64,000 nucleotides of DNA from Chimonanthus salicifolius (Eukaryota; Streptophyta; Magnoliopsida; Laurales; Calycanthaceae): NCBI GenBank assembly GCA_013350335.1, contig CM023539.1, positions 27,707,043 through 27,771,042 of the forward strand. The letters are read 5' to 3'. The number at the start of each line of letters is the position of its first letter. Position 1 is the first letter of the stretch. The notes beneath the pieces were generated by a model. It worked only from the letters and a program-made list of their open reading frames with translations, made no database searches and was not told the DNA's origin. The position numbers and the translations under genes are program-made. Below, one piece after another: positions 11,627 through 24,570 of the stretch.

Positions 11627-13125
11627 GGTTCGTCCATGGTGTTTGGCCGAATCCCATGGAAGAAGATTGTAGATTGGTTCAATGATTTAATGGAAAGATA
11701 TGATTTGTTTTGTTGGTTTATGAATATTGAAAACCATGGAACAAGATCAAAGATGATCATGATAATTTGGAAAGGTTGATAGGATTGATCATAAGAATAG
11801 AAAAGAATGAGTGAGGTTCGGCCATGGTATATGGCCGAACCCCACCAAATATTTATATGGATTTGAGGTTCTTGGACATTAAATCATGAGGACCGATTTA
11901 TTAAATTTAAAGGACATGGGTTATATTTTGATGGAAGATTAATGGTGAATTTTAAATAAGAGTTATGGGAAATTCGAATGATAAAAACCATGGAGAATTA
12001 TATTGTTTTTAAAAGAGTTTAAAATGGAAGTTGGGAGGATCATGGGTTTGGCCATGATGTATGGCCGAACCCCATGAGGTTATTTAAGGATATAATTTAT
12101 TAAGGAATTTTTATTAGATGTTGGTTGATTGATTAAATAAAAAGATATGGGTTCTTGTTTAAATGAATGATAATGAATTGTTTCTATGGATGAGGTTCGG
12201 CCATGGTGCATGGCCGAACCCCATTAGAGTTTGATTATGGAAACTATTTCAATTATGGAAAGATGAGATTAATTATAGAAAGCTTCCAATTATGGAAAGA
12301 GTTGCTAAAATTAGAAAGCATCCAAGTATGGAAAATGGTTGCTAAATTAGGAAAGCAATCTAAATATGGAAGGAAGGTTACTAATTTTGGAAGTTTCTAT
12401 TTTTGGAGGGAGTTCGCTAAATTAGAAGGCTTCTAATTTTGGATGGGAAATATGGAAACCTTCTAATTATGGAAGGGTAGTTGATTCATTAAGAAACTTT
12501 CTAAATATGGACCTTTCAATTATGGACCCTAGATTAAAATGGAAGGTGGAGTTATTTTTGGAAGGAGTTTGATAATTTAGAAAGTCACACATCATAGGGT
12601 TCGGCCATGGTGTTTGGCCGAACCCCATGAACCAAGTTTATGAGCTAACATGGGTTGGAAAAACATGAAAGAGGTTTGGTTAATTTTAAGGAGTGGCAAA
12701 GTTGTAAATAAAGGTTAAATTGGAAGATCATGGGTTCGGCAATGATGTATGGTCGAACCCCATGAGGTCTTGTATGAACTTAAGTTGTTGAGAAAGTATT
12801 ATGGACCATGCAATGGGTGAATGATTTTAAAAGAAGCTATGGGTTATGTAAGCCATGAGTGGCAAAGTTGTAATACTTGTTAAAAATGGAAGTTTAGCTT
12901 TGTATGGCAATAAGGTAATTATATGAGGAATTATGTGGAGAACTTAGATGTTTAGGATCTATGTATTTGGATCTAAACATGGGAATTGATTGGCGGACCT
13001 AGGGTTGTGTACTTTGGATTAAAATAAATAGAATATTAACTAAGGTTTGGACCAATGGCATTATTGTAATTATGGACAAAAATGGTAGACCATGGGTTTC
13101 GGCCATGGTGTATGGCCGAACCCCA
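11627..13125. repeat. Dispersed GGTTCGGCCAT hairpin series in the C1-full 5' LTR
   Basis: At least seven imperfect palindromes of 25-30 bp: arms GGTTCGGCCAT and ATGGCCGAACC with a 4-6 base loop. Clear copies are at 11815-11841, 12194-12220 and 12598-12624; others lie near 11630, 12050, 12735 and 13100. Spacing is irregular (about 130-480 bp), so this is not a tandem array. Bases between copies are AT-rich and have other short repeats such as attatggaaa. Confidence 0.9.
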
Positions 13126-13499
13126 TGGGGTTTTGTTTATGGACTTAGAACCTTGTAAATCAAGTGGAACTTGTTGTTGATCTACTATTATATTATAAGG
13201 TAATGGGATCTCGCAAACGGTGCGCGATCGGTGAACGAATCTTGGACGAAAGACGCAAGGACTCGTGAACGGTCTTTGGTAGGATTCCACCTCTTTGAAA
13301 CCATGGGTTTATGTACATTGCGCCTTATCTTATTTTTGATGAATTTATGCTGCAAAGGATATGATTTAAATTGTGATTTTAAATGCTATCTTTATATGAG
13401 GAAAAAACATGTGTTTTTAAATTAGATTTTCAATGCTATGTTTATGTTATAAAATAACATGTGTTTCATTGGCATCTTATGCATGGCATGGGGTGAAGG

Positions 13500-13640
13500 A
13501 TTTGGTAACAGGAGGGTCCACACTCCGTCGGGGCATCCGAAAAACCTATGTGGTGTACCTTGATGTGCTTTTCCATCAAGAAGAAATCGGAGGGTCCACA
13601 CTCCGCTGGGGCGTCCAGAAGACCTATGTGGTGGGTACAT
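13500..13640 (+). repeat. Two-copy tandem repeat in the C1 LTR
   Basis: Two units of about 84 bp sharing gggtccacactccg, cggggcgtcc and agacctatgtggtg. The same block is in the 3' LTR (21.74-21.85 kb) and the solo LTR (27.13-27.25 kb). Confidence 0.85.
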
Positions 13641-13777
13641 TATGTACATGTGATGGGTGGGACTCATTGCATATTTGTCATCATTGCATGGCATGGATTT
13701 TATATGGTTTTGACATCACTATATTATTATATATATTTTGTACTAACCATGTGTTAGCCGTAACTGGAATACCTACT

Positions 13778-13798
13778 GGGCGTGTTGTTCTAACGCCC
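13778..13798 (+). promoter_or_regulatory. Conserved GGGCG/CGCCC stem in the C1 LTR
   Basis: gggcgtgtt...taacgccc can form a short stem-loop with one bulge. Equivalent sites are 22006-22027, 27398-27418, 40783-40803 and, reversed, 36022-36041, 57080-57100 and 63449-63469. It always follows the tandem-repeat block. Its function is unknown. Confidence 0.7.
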
Positions 13799-14305
13799 TA
13801 CTTCTACCCTAGTTGATGATACAGGTAATCAGGGGAACGATGAATGTAAGACGGACCAGGCATAGGAGCTTGGAAGACTTGTTTTACATGTTTTGAATAA
13901 AGTTACTCATGAACTTGTATTTGAGTATTTGGATTTCGGAATGTAATAACTTAGATTGTCGAATGATTTATTGGATAATTATGATGTTTTCATTATGGAT
14001 AAGGACTTGACGTACTTTGCTATCTGAATAGAATAGAACTTGGTTCTATTATGATTCCGCAAATTGATGTTATGATTCCGTAGGTTATGATTTTTATTCC
14101 GCATCTTGATATTTCTATGTGTGAACCATTTTAGTGGACTGAGTCCATGCACACATAGGGTTGGCCAGTTAAGGGTCAGACTTTGGAAGTTCAGACTTAG
14201 TTCGCGTCGTGACGTCCCGCACTCTATCACTCTACTCTGTTTTAAAAAAAAATATACTCTGAATTTACAGAAAAAAAAGAGTGAAAAAGGGCGGGGCGTT
14301 ACAGT

Positions 14306-14317
14306 TGGTATCAGAGC
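14306..14317 (+). promoter_or_regulatory. Primer binding site of C1-full
   Basis: TGGTATCAGAGC starts 2 bp after the LTR end ttaca at 14303. The next bases (gaacccgaaactt) are the usual leader start. Confidence 0.93.
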
Positions 14318-14746
14318 GAACCCGAAACTTGAATCTATCGGAGTAAATTAATCCGGTCTCGTGCATTAATTTTCTTCGTTAGACTCAGATGGATGATGGC
14401 AAAGGAAGTACAGTCAAAATAAACGGATTATCAAACATAGCAACATAAGATATATTTCCCCAGAAAACAAAGCAAAAATCAAGAGTGCTTATCTGGAAAT
14501 TTCCCCCAACAAGTAGGAAATACAAAATTTTGTTTATGGAAACTAAGTGTTGATGTTTTCAATTACTTAGGGAAAAATGGCTCCAGGGGAAGGCCAAGGA
14601 AAAATACCCGACAAAACTTAAAAAGGGGTGAAGAGGAGGAACGACGTTCTCATCATGAGGAGGAACAACATTCTCATCATGAGGAGGAGCAACATTCTTA
14701 TCATGAAGAGGAAGAACAATCTCACCACGAGTAGGAAGCAAGTAGC

Positions 14747-15420
14747 GTGAACATACCATTGGTACCTCCTGAATTGCAGAATTTGGTTCAAGCGGTGGTC
14801 ACTTTGGTGCTTCAACAGCACCTGAATGAGAATAGAAGCACCAACGGGAACAATGACAGAAGCATGGTTAGGGATTTCCAACAACAGTGCCCTCTCTACT
14901 TCAAAGGGAGAGAAGGGGCTGTCGGAGAGGAAAACTGGCTGAAGAAGATTTCACAGATTCTGACTCTATTGAACATCACGAGTCATTCTCATAAGATTTT
15001 ACTGGCCACATCACAACCAATTGAGGAAGCTGGTAAATGGTGGGAGGTGATAGAGAAGCAGCGAGCACTCCTTCCGGAAGGAGAGAGGACTGCCATGACT
15101 TGGGAACAGTTCTCAGCCACCTCCTGGAACATTATTTTCCTGAGGAGGAGAATGAGCGCCAGACCCAGGCTTTTCTATCTTTGGTACGTGGTACCATGAC
15201 GGTGGCAGAATACCACCAAGAGTTTCTCAGTTTATCTGTGTATGCATTCTATATGGTGGATACTGAGCATCCAAGGGCACGGAAGTTTGAGCGGGGCCTG
15301 CGGCCTAGCATAAGGGCCAAGGTAACTATATTCAAGGCACCCACATTGGCAGAAGTGGTCAGCAGGGCCACTATAGCAGAACAGGAATTGGCTGAGTTGA
15401 CGCGGTTTGACAATCGCTGA
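14747..15420 (+). pseudogene. gag: gag of C1-full (chromovirus)
   Basis: Encodes the structural capsid protein of the virus-like particle. The first frame (14747 to about 15120) reads PPELQNLVQAVVTLVLQQ and then CPLYFKGREGAVGEENWLKK, a retrotransposon gag core. A one-base shift near 15120 moves to the second frame, which continues through EEENERQTQAFLSLVRGTMTV, AEYHQEFLSL and ARKFERGLRPSIRAKV to a TGA at 15418-15420. The zinc-knuckle part then follows in the same frame. So gag has at least one frameshift and one stop. An upstream run of gaggaggaac repeats at 14630-14735 precedes the ATG. Confidence 0.88.
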
Positions 15421-16117
15421 GTTCAGAGTGGGAGTGGTACGTTCCAGCCCAACAGGAGGTTCCGACCGAACTCTAGCAGACCCTCACCATCCACTGGGTC
15501 AACAGGGGGCTTTCTTCCCAACCATCCCTCCCCATCTGCATCAGTCACTCAGGCTCCCAGAGGGGTGAACAACTGCTTTCATTGTGATCAGCTTGGTCAT
15601 TTTAAAAGGGAATGTCCACAACTCAACAAACCCTCATATGGTTCATTTCGACCACCAATTAGGCCAGCTAATTCACGTGAAGGCAGGACAGTTAATCAGG
15701 CGGGGCAGCCACCTACAGGATCTGGAGGGGTATTCACCTTAGCACCACCAACAACAGAGGATCACTCTGTGATTCAAGGTATGGCAGTAGTCAGTAGTTC
15801 CTACGCCTTTGTATTATTTGATTCGGGAGCATTACACTGTTTTATATCTGCTGCATTTGTAACTGCTACTGGTACATTGGTACAAAAATTGTCCACATCA
15901 TTCACTATTGTATCCCCCATCGGAGACACATCATTGGAACTTATATGCACAACAGTGAATATGAAACTTGCTGGACTCAGATTTGAGTTCAATTATTTGG
16001 TACTCAATATGTCGGAATATGATATTATTTTCGGCATGGATTGGTTGGCTAACTTTAAGGCCAACATTGATTGTTATCATCGTAGGGTGACATTTTGGTT
16101 GCCCGAGGGAAAACAAC
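15421..16117 (+). pseudogene. Gag zinc knuckle and aspartic protease of C1-full
   Basis: After the stop at 15418 the frame stays open. A linker rich in Pro, Ser and Gly leads to a CCHC knuckle, CFHCDQLGHFKREC (15574-15615), which binds element RNA. The retropepsin-type protease follows: catalytic VLFDSGALHCFIS near 15808-15846 (DSGA for the usual DTGA/DSGA) and the second conserved strand YDIIFGMDWL near 16020. It cleaves the Gag-Pol precursor. A frameshift near 16100-16118 separates protease from RT. The same frame runs on to 16296 but no longer codes for pol after the shift. Confidence 0.88.
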
Positions 16118-17698
16118 ATGTGGTACATACTGAAAAACAAAGCAGACTGCATAAAAGGGTTGAATCATCTAGTAATGAACATTATCAGAATCAACAAGGC
16201 ACCGGTGGTAGAACTTCCAGAAATAGTAAGGGACTATACGGATGTTTTTCCAAAGGAACTCCCTGGTTTGCCTCCCATGAGGGAGATCAATTTTGAAATC
16301 AAGTTGTATCCTGGCACTGCACTAATGTCATTACCACATTACCGGATTGCACCAGCAGAGATGTCCGAATTAAAGAAGCAGATTGATGAACTGCTCGGAT
16401 TGGGGTGCATTCGGAACACTACATCTGCTTGGGGAGCTCTAGTTTTATTTGTAAAGAAGAATGATTGTTCACTTCATATGTGTGTGGAGTATCGAAAACT
16501 GAACCAGCTGACGGTCAGAAATAAATACCCTTTACCCAGGATCGATGACTTATTTTATCAACTTAAAGGTTCCAGTCATTTTTCTAAGATTGACTTGATG
16601 TCCGGATATCACCAAATCCGAGTTAGGGAGGAGGACATAGAGAAGACAGCCTTCAGAATGCGGTATGGGCTATATGAATTTGTAGTCATGCCGTTTGGAC
16701 TCATCAATGCACCGGCTGTGTTCATGGATCTTATGAACAGGATCTTCCGTCCTTATTTGGATCAATTTGTTATTGTGTTTATTGACGACATTTTGATTTA
16801 CTCCAAGACTCAGGAAGAACATGCTGAGCACCTGAGAATAGTTCTGGACACTTTGAGGAAGAACAAACTATATGCTAAAGCCAGTAAATGTGAATTTTGG
16901 CTATCTGAGGTCAGCTTCTTGGGACATGTTATAGTAGAAGAAGGTATAGCCGTGGACCTGGCTAAGGTCACGGCAGTAAGAGATTGGAAAGCGCTAAAGA
17001 ATGTAACAGAGATCCGTAGTTTCTTGGGATTGGCGGATTATTACAGGAAATTTATCATGAACTTCTCTAAAATTGCATCTCCATTGACTCGACTCACTCA
17101 GAAAGGAGTCAAATATGAGTGGTTAGATTTGTGTAACCAGAGATTTGAAGAGCTGAAGACGAGACTTACCACTGCTCCTATCTTAATTTTGCCGGAAAAA
17201 GACAAGTGTTATGAGGTACAATGCGATGCTTTAGGAGAGGGACTAGGATGTACACTCAGTCAAAGTAATCGTGTGGTGGCATATGGATCAAGACAGTTGA
17301 AAATACATGAACGTCTCTATCCTACGCACGATCTAGAACTAACCGCAGTGGTCTTCGCTCTCAAAAGCTGGAGACATTATCTTTATAACGAGAAATTTGA
17401 AGTGCTTTCAGATCATAAGAGCTTGAAATATTTGTTTGATCAAAAAGAGCTCAACTTAAGGCAGCGCAGATGGATGGAATATCTGGCGGATTATGAATTC
17501 GCACTTCGTTATCACCCTGGCAAGGCGAACAAGGTGGCAGATGCCCTCAGCCGTTTATCACATGCATCAGTGGCATGTTTGATCAGGACGGAACGGGAGA
17601 TGTTGAATACCATTCGAGAGTTTAAACTTTACCTCAATAACCATGGGACTATCTACAATTTGATTATACGGTCCAACATGGTTACCAAGATTGAATAG
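16118..17698 (+). pseudogene. pol: Reverse transcriptase and RNase H of C1-full
   Basis: 526 codons, the longest open frame in the window. RT copies element RNA into DNA in the particle. Visible motifs: [58 protein letters not shown] and the catalytic [10 protein letters not shown] (about 16777-16806). RNase H follows with CDALGEGLG (first Asp kept, usual Ser of DAS is Leu), [34 protein letters not shown] and KVADALSR. The frame ends in a TAG at 17696-17698 where the C2 homologue has Gln, so the stop is internal to pol. Sequence groups with Tekay/Del-type chromoviruses. Confidence 0.94.
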
Positions 17699-18787
17699 GA
17701 ACAGCGGACAGACCAGGAGGTGGAGGAGATTTGGGCCAAGATGTCTACTGGTGGAATCATACCTGAATGGGAGTTACAACCAGGACAGGGTCTTCTATTC
17801 TGAGGAAGGATTTATGTATCTAAGAGCTGCAGAAAAGAGTTATTGGTTGAGGCACATCAGATCAAACTCTCTATTCATCCGGGCAGCACTAAGATGTATC
17901 ACGACCTGAAGAGACATTATTGTTGGCACGGGCTCAAAAGAGATGTGGCAGAATTTGTAGCACATTGCTTAACTTGTCAAGAGGTTAAGACAGAACATCA
18001 GAAACCACCAGGGTTACTCAAACCCTTACCAGTGCCGGAATGGAAATGGGAGCACATCTCCATCGATTTTGTAACAGGGTTGCCAAGGTCATCAAAGGGC
18101 AACGATGCGATATGGGTCATGGTAGACCGACTGATCAAGTCTGCACATTTCATTCCTATTAAGATGACAGACTCATCTGAGACTTTGGGTCAGCGATATA
18201 TCAAGGATATCATCAGGTTGCATGGTATACCTCGGACTATTATGTCTGACAGAGATGGTCGATTCACAGGCAGAGTATGGCAGAGCATGCAGTCGGCCAT
18301 GGGAACAGACTTATTGATTAGTACTACATTTCATCCACAGACTGATGGACAGTCTGAGAGGATAATACAAACACTGGAGGATATACTGAGAGCATGTATG
18401 CTAGATTTCAAGGGTGGATGGGAGGATCACTTGCTGTTGGTAGAATTCTCGTATAACAACAGTTACCAGGAAAGCCTCCAGATGGCACCATTTGAGGCAT
18501 TATATGGTACACCATGTAGGTCACCAGTGTGCTGGACAGAGGCTGGTGAGCCTGCACTAATTGGACCTGAGTTAGTTGCAGAGACTACAGCGCAGATACA
18601 ATTGATACGAAAACATTTATTGACTGCGCAGAGTCGTCAGAAAAGCTATACTGACAAGAGAAGGAGGTTCCTTGAATTCGAAGTGGGAGACATGGTGTTC
18701 TTGAAAGTCTCGCCACGGAGGGGACACATGAGATTTGGAAAGAAAGGGAAATTATCGCCAAGATATGTGGACCATTTTCTATTATAA
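17699..18787 (+). pseudogene. Integrase of C1-full
   Basis: In the same frame as RT after the TAG, with another stop near 17801; from 17843 it is open to 18787. Order: HHCC domain (HPGSTKMYHDLKRHY, then AHCLTCQ), catalytic core with Asp in ISIDFVTGLP, Asp in IMSDRDGRFTG and Glu in DGQSERIIQTLED, then LVEFSYNNSYQ, APFEALYG and the GPY-like region GKLSPRYV. All three catalytic residues remain. A frameshift at about 18780 breaks the link to the chromodomain tail. Integrase joins the cDNA to target DNA and makes the 5-bp duplications seen across this window. Confidence 0.93.
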
Positions 18788-18792
18788 AACGG

Positions 18793-19110
18793 ATGGGGGA
18801 CGTGGCTTATCAATTGGCACTCCCATCACAGTTGGCATCTTTACACGATGTGTTCCATATATCGATGTTGAGAAAGTATAATCCTGATCCTTCTCACGTA
18901 CTGAATGTACAAGACATAGAGGTCCAAAGTGACGTGACATACGTCAAGAAACCTGTCCGAGTGGTGGACACAGAACAAAGGGTGTTACGGAACCGAACAA
19001 TCCAGTTTGTCAAGATAGTATGGGATCGACATGGCATTGAGGAGCTACATGGGAACTCGAATCAGAAATGAGAAAGGCTCATCCTGAGTTATTTGTGTAA
19101 ATGTCTGAAA
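18793..19110 (+). pseudogene. Integrase C-terminus and chromodomain of C1-full
   Basis: Continues integrase in another frame: VFHISMLRKYNPDPSHVL, then a chromodomain-like tail RNRTIQFVKIVWDRHGIEE. A missing base at about 19046 relative to C2 removes the EEATWELE ending from frame, which the DNA still resembles (WELESEM.). Chromodomain tails target chromoviruses to certain chromatin marks; this is family knowledge. Polypurine tract aaaaagaggg lies at about 19146-19156, before the 3' LTR. Confidence 0.88.
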
Positions 19111-19161
19111 ACCCTACTTCACTCGATTTTCGGGACGAAAATTTTAAAAAGAGGGTTGTAT

Positions 19162-22100
19162 TGTAACACCTCGGATTTTCAATTTATTATTTTGTATAAA
19201 AATTATCCATTTAATTGATGAATATGAGATATAGGACTTATTTGGATAAAGAATTGGGCCATGACCCTATTAGGACCCAATTAATTGTGGAATTGGTTTT
19301 ATAAAAATTAAATGGGTTTGAATTAATTTAGTGATACATATTTAGTGATGCATTTAATTAAAAGATTATGCATGGCCGAATTTTAGATAATAAATATATA
19401 GGTTATGCGCATGGATTAGTATCCAAGGAAACTATCTAATTTAAATAGAGATAGGATTAAGGGAAGGTTCTTAAATAAGGAAGTGAGGTCGGCACTCACT
19501 AAACAAGGAAAGGTGCACACGGCACGGGCTAAATAAGTCTTAGCCGTGTGGGGTTTTTATTAAAAGGAAAAGACAAGGGGCGCATGGCTTAAGGGATGGA
19601 GTAGCTATCTTAAGCACTTCCTAAATTTGGATTAAGAGGAAGATTATAAAAGGGAGAGAGGGACAAGGCTCACGGTTTTACAACCCTTAGCCGAATTTTA
19701 TTCCATCTCTCTCAATTGTTGATTTTCGGCTACATCAAGGAGAAGAAGAAGGCAGCCATCAAGAAGAAGAAGAAAGAGGCTAAGGAAAGAAGAAAGATTG
19801 GAAGAGCAAGAAAAGGTTGGTATTCTTAATTGATAATTTATTTTGAAATAAAGAACCATAGGGCTCGGCCACGGTGTTTGGCCGAACCCCATGGAAGAAG
19901 ATTGTAGATTGGTTCAATGATTTAATGGAAATATATGATTTTTTTTGTCGGTTTATGATTAATGAAAACCATGGAACAAGATCAAAGATGATCATGATAA
20001 TTTGGAAAGGTTGATAGGATTGATCATAAAATAGAAAAGAATGAGTGAGGTTCGGCCATGGTATATGGCCGAACCCCACCAAATTTTTATATGGATTTGA
20101 GGTTCTTGGACATTAAATCATGAGGACAGATTTATTAAATTTAACGGACATGGGTTATATTTTGATGGAAGATTAATGGTGAATTTTAAATAAGAGTTAT
20201 GGGAAATTCGAATGATAAAAACCATGGAGAATTATATTGTTTTTAAAAGAGTTTAAAATGGAAGTCGGGAGGATCATGGGTTCGGCCATGATGTATGGCT
20301 GAACCCCACGAGGTTCTTTAAGGATATAATTTATTAAGGAATTTTTATTAGATGTTGGTTGATTGATTAAATAAAAAGATATGGGTTCTTGTTTAAATGA
20401 ATGATAATGAATTGTTTCTATGGGTGAGGTTCGGCCATGGTACATGGCCAAAACCCACTAGAGTTTAATTATGGAAACTATTTCAATTATGGAAAGATGA
20501 GATTAATTATAGAAAGCTTCCAATTATGGAAAGAGTTGCTACAATTAGAAAGCATCCAAGTATGGAAAATGGTTGCTAAATTTGGAAAGCAATCTAAATA
20601 TGGAAAGAAGGTTACTAATTTTGGAAGTTTCTATTTTTGGAGGGAGTTCGCTAAATTAGAAGGCTTCTAATTTTGGATGGGAAATATGGAAACCTTCTAA
20701 TTATGGAAGGGTGGTTGATTAATTAAGAAACTTTCTAAATATGGACCTTTTAATTATGGACCCTAGATTAGAATGGAAGGTGGAGTTATTTTTGGAAGGA
20801 GTTTGATAATTTAGAAAGTCACACATCATAGGGTTCGGCCTTGGTGTTTGGCCGAACCCCATGAACCAAGTTTATGAGCTAGCATGGGTTGGAAAAACAT
20901 GAAAGAGGTTTGGTTAATTTTAAGGAGTGGCAAAGTTGTAAATAAAGGTTAAATTGGAAGATCATGGGTTCGGCCATGATGTATGGCCGGACCCCATGAG
21001 GTCTTGTATGGACTTAAGTTCTTGAGAAAGTATTATAGACCATGCAACGGGTGAATGATTTTAAAAAAAGCTATGGGTTATGTAAGCCATGAGTGGCAAA
21101 GTTGTAATACTTGTTAAAAATGGAAGTTTAGCTTTGTATGGCAATAAGGTAATTATATGAGGAATTATGTGGAGAATTTAGATGTTTAGGATCTATGTAT
21201 TTGGATCTAAACATGGGAATTGATTGGTGGACCTAGGGTTATGTACTTTGGATTAAAATAAATAACTAAGGTTTGGACCAATGACATTATTGTAATTATG
21301 GACAAAAAAATGGTAGACCATGGGTTTCAGCCATGGTCTATGGCCAAACCCCATGGGGTTTTATTTATGGACTTAGAACCTTGTAAATCAAGTGGGACTT
21401 GTTGTTGATCTACTATTATATTATAAGGTAACGGGATCTCGCAAACGGTGCGCGATCGGTGAACGAATCTTGGGCGAAAGACGCAAGGACTCGTGAACGG
21501 TCTTTGGTAGGATTCCACCTCTTTGAAACCATGGGTTTATGTACATTGTGCCTTATCTTATTTTTTGATGAATTTATGCTGCAAAGGATATGATTTAAAT
21601 TGTGATTTTAAATGCTATCTTTATATGAGGAAATAACATGTGTTTTTAAATATAATTTTCAATGCTATGTTTATGTTGTAAAATAGCATGTGTTTCATTG
21701 GCATCTCATGCATGGCATGGGGTGAAGGATTTGGTAACCGGTGGGTCCACACTCCGTCGGGGAGTCCGAAAAACCTATGTGGTGTACCTTGATGTGCTTT
21801 TCCATTAGAAAGAAACAGGAGGGTCCACACTCCGCCAGGGCGTCCGAAAGACCTATGTGATGGGTACATTTATGTACATGTGATGGGTGGGACTCATTGC
21901 ATATTTGTCATCATTGCATGGCATGGATTTTACCTGGTTTTATATATTATGTTATAATATATGTTTTGTACTAACCATGTGTTAGCCGTAACTGGAATAC
22001 CTACTGGGCTCGTTGCTCTAACGCCCTACTTCTACCCTAGTTGATGATACAGGTAATCAGCGGAACGATGAACGTAAGACGAACCAGGCATAGGAGCTTG

Positions 22101-22520
22101 GAAGACTTATTTAACATGTTTTGAATAAAGTTACTCATGAACTTGTATTTGAGTATTTGGATTTCGGAATGTAATAACTTAGATGGTCGAATGATTTATT
22201 GGATAATTATGATGTTTTAGTTATGGATAAGGACTTGACGTACTTTGCTATCTGAATGGAATAGAACTTGGTTCTACTATGATTCCGGAAATTGATGTTA
22301 TGATTCTGTAGGTTATGATTTTTATTCCGCATCTTGATATTGCTATGTATGAACCATTTTAGTGGACTGAGTCCATGCACACATAGGGTTGGCCAGTTAA
22401 GGGTCGGACTTTGGAAGTTCTGACTTAGCTCGCATCGTGACGTCCCGCGCTCTATCACTCTACTCTGTTATAAAAAAAAATATACTCTGAATTTACAGGA
22501 AAAAGCGAGTGAAAAAGCGA
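19162..22520 (+). mobile_element. 3' LTR of C1-full, 3' end lost
   Basis: Starts TGTAACACCTCGG and follows the 5' LTR closely to gagtgaaaaag near 22518. The expected ending ggcggggcgttaca is missing; instead a short repeat of tgaaatatactctgaattta leads into an LTR fragment of opposite orientation. No right target duplication remains. It carries the same hairpin series (19860-21350), tandem block and GGGCG stem. Confidence 0.92.
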
Positions 22521-22540
22521 GTGAAATATACTCTGAATTT

Positions 22541-24390
22541 ATCTAATCATACATAGATCTCTAAATGTCCATAAAATGGTTCATGGGGTTCGTCCATACA
22601 ACTTGGCCGAACCCATGATGTTCATCTTCATCCTCCCTTTGCATCATTTACAACATTTAGACTCATAATAAAGTCCCTCCATGGGGGGTTTAATCATTCA
22701 TTTAGATTCATCGTTTAAAACCCAAAGATCTATAATAAATCCCTTAAAATTTCTCCATGGGGTTCAGCCATGTGGTCCTTGGTTCTTCCTTATTTCCTCA
22801 TTTCAAGCTTATCATTTACAACATGTAAACTTTATTCAAGTTCACTAACATATTTGCATAATTTTCATCCTTTACCACTCATTAACATTTACGAGCATCC
22901 ATCCATCATTCTCATCCTTAAAACCGTTTAAACATCAACAATATACCTCCATGGGGTCGGCCATGGTGTATGGCCGAACCCATGGTCCAAGGTTTTTCAC
23001 CATTATAACATTTTAGACCATTTAAAATGATTAACAAATCTCCATTATTTCCCTCCTTTAAAACCCTTTAAAATCATTGAAATATATCCATTTTAAAACC
23101 TTTTAAAATCCTTAATACCTTTCCATGGGGTTCGGCCATACAACATGGCCGAACCCTATGGTTCATCACTTTCTCTTAGAAAATCATATGACCAAGATTT
23201 AGTCCTTTGATGGTTCTCATACATAAACTTAGGGTTTGGCCATGCAAGGGCCAAACCATGATTCTTGATCATTCACCATTTCTCACATGGTACATGCATA
23301 AGGTCCTTAGCCATACAAGATTAGGGTTAGGCCATTGCGTTCCTTGACCATCTTTTCTTATTTAATAAAATCTCATCAAGTACTTACCGATTCCGTGACT
23401 CCTTCGGTTTCTTTCACTCCTTCTTGTTCCTCCGATCTTCTCCCTCCTTAGCCTCTTCTTCCTCCTTGATCTTTGGCCGAGAGTGAGCTTGAGAGTTCTT
23501 GAGATGAAAACCCAAGGAGAGGGCTCGGCCAAAGAGTGTAGGTTTGAGAGAAGGAGAGGAACTTGAGATGGAAAAATCTAAGTCCTTTCTCCTTTGTCAA
23601 TGAGAGTGGGCGGCCTTGAGTGAGAGGGAGAAAGTGAGATGAAGACTATGGAATTGGCCAAGAGTGGTGTCTTTTGGTTGATGCCCCATTGTAACAACCA
23701 TGGCTCTTCATCTCCCTCATTATCATTTACTTTGGGGGTTTCATCCCATGAGATGAAACTCCCAACCGTATGACCCTTGGGCTTCCATCATGATATGGAA
23801 ACCCTCCATATTCCAACGTGTACCCTTAAACATGTGTTGTGTAACATCAAAACCCTTCACCTCCCTCATTTAATGCTTCCTTTGGAGTTTCATCCCATGA
23901 GATGAAACTTCCACCTCCCCCAACGTGTGTACATGGTGGTGTTTGGTCTTATGAGATGCAACTCTCCATCTTCCCACTCCACTCATTAAAATGAAAGTCC
24001 CATTAACTTCCCATTCAACTCACCTCTTTAACTCAACTCATATCTTTAATCAACTCTAGTTAACTCACTTAAAATCAACTCATTTCCTTCATTCCATTTC
24101 CAATTTAATTCAGCCCCAATTTAATTAAGCTTGAACTCACTTGGTGGTCAACCAAGTCAACCATGACCCATTGGGTCCCAATTGGGCATTTGACCCAATT
24201 GACAATCTTGACCCAATTAAATAAATCTCACCCATTTATTTCAATTGAACCTTATCCATAATCCGTTGGGTCTTAATTGGGCAATTGACCCAACACCTTA
24301 CCCATCTAAGGTCTATCTCCATTAATTCACAAATTAAATGGACAATTTTCATATATATATATTCATAACTTGAAAATCCGAGGTGTTACA
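22541..24390 (-). mobile_element. Chromovirus LTR fragment, minus strand
   Basis: The right edge (aatccgaggtgttaca, ends 24390) is the reverse of an LTR start TGTAACACCTCGGATTTTC, like C1, but the body differs from C1 and shares pieces with C2 and C4 (tttgacccaat runs, cccatgagatgaaac). About 1.85 kb remains; the left end is abrupt and lies against the broken C1-full 3' LTR. GGTTCGGCCAT hairpins occur near 22588, 22953 and 23127. The GA-rich stretch at 23.4-23.66 kb corresponds to the purine-rich leader of other LTRs. Confidence 0.8.
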
Positions 24391-24570
24391 GGAGAGGGAC
24401 AAGGTTTTGGGCGTGTGGACTTAGGGTTTACATAGCAAATTCGAATATGGGCTTTGGATCAATTGGATTTGAACTTGGGCGTGTGGACTTAGGGTTTACC
24501 AATTCAAACATATTGCCTAGGTGTGTGATGTCGTGTGATGTGGCATTTCCAGGCTTTAGCAAAGACAAGG
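24391..24570 (-). mobile_element. N-minus internal segment with a short direct repeat
   Basis: From about 24496 it matches N internal sequence (compare 2165-2240). Before that, ttgggcgtgtggacttaggg occurs twice about 70 bp apart, which I do not find in the other N copies. It ends in caagg, the left target copy of the C1 solo LTR. Confidence 0.6.

Larger units (their letters stand above)
10928..14303 (+). mobile_element. 5' LTR of C1-full (chromovirus, 3.4 kb)
   Basis: Runs from tataacacctcgg (an expected TGTAACACC with one change) to gcggggcgttaca, 3376 bp. It aligns along its length with 19162-~22518 and with the solo LTR 24571-27923. Landmarks in order: purine-rich gaagaagaag stretch (11.5-11.58 kb), at least seven GGTTCGGCCAT hairpins (11.6-13.1 kb), two ~84-bp repeats with ccacactccg (13.5-13.63 kb), a GGGCG/CGCCC stem (13778-13798) and a conserved ggccagttaagggtc block (about 14160-14180). 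Confidence 0.95.
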
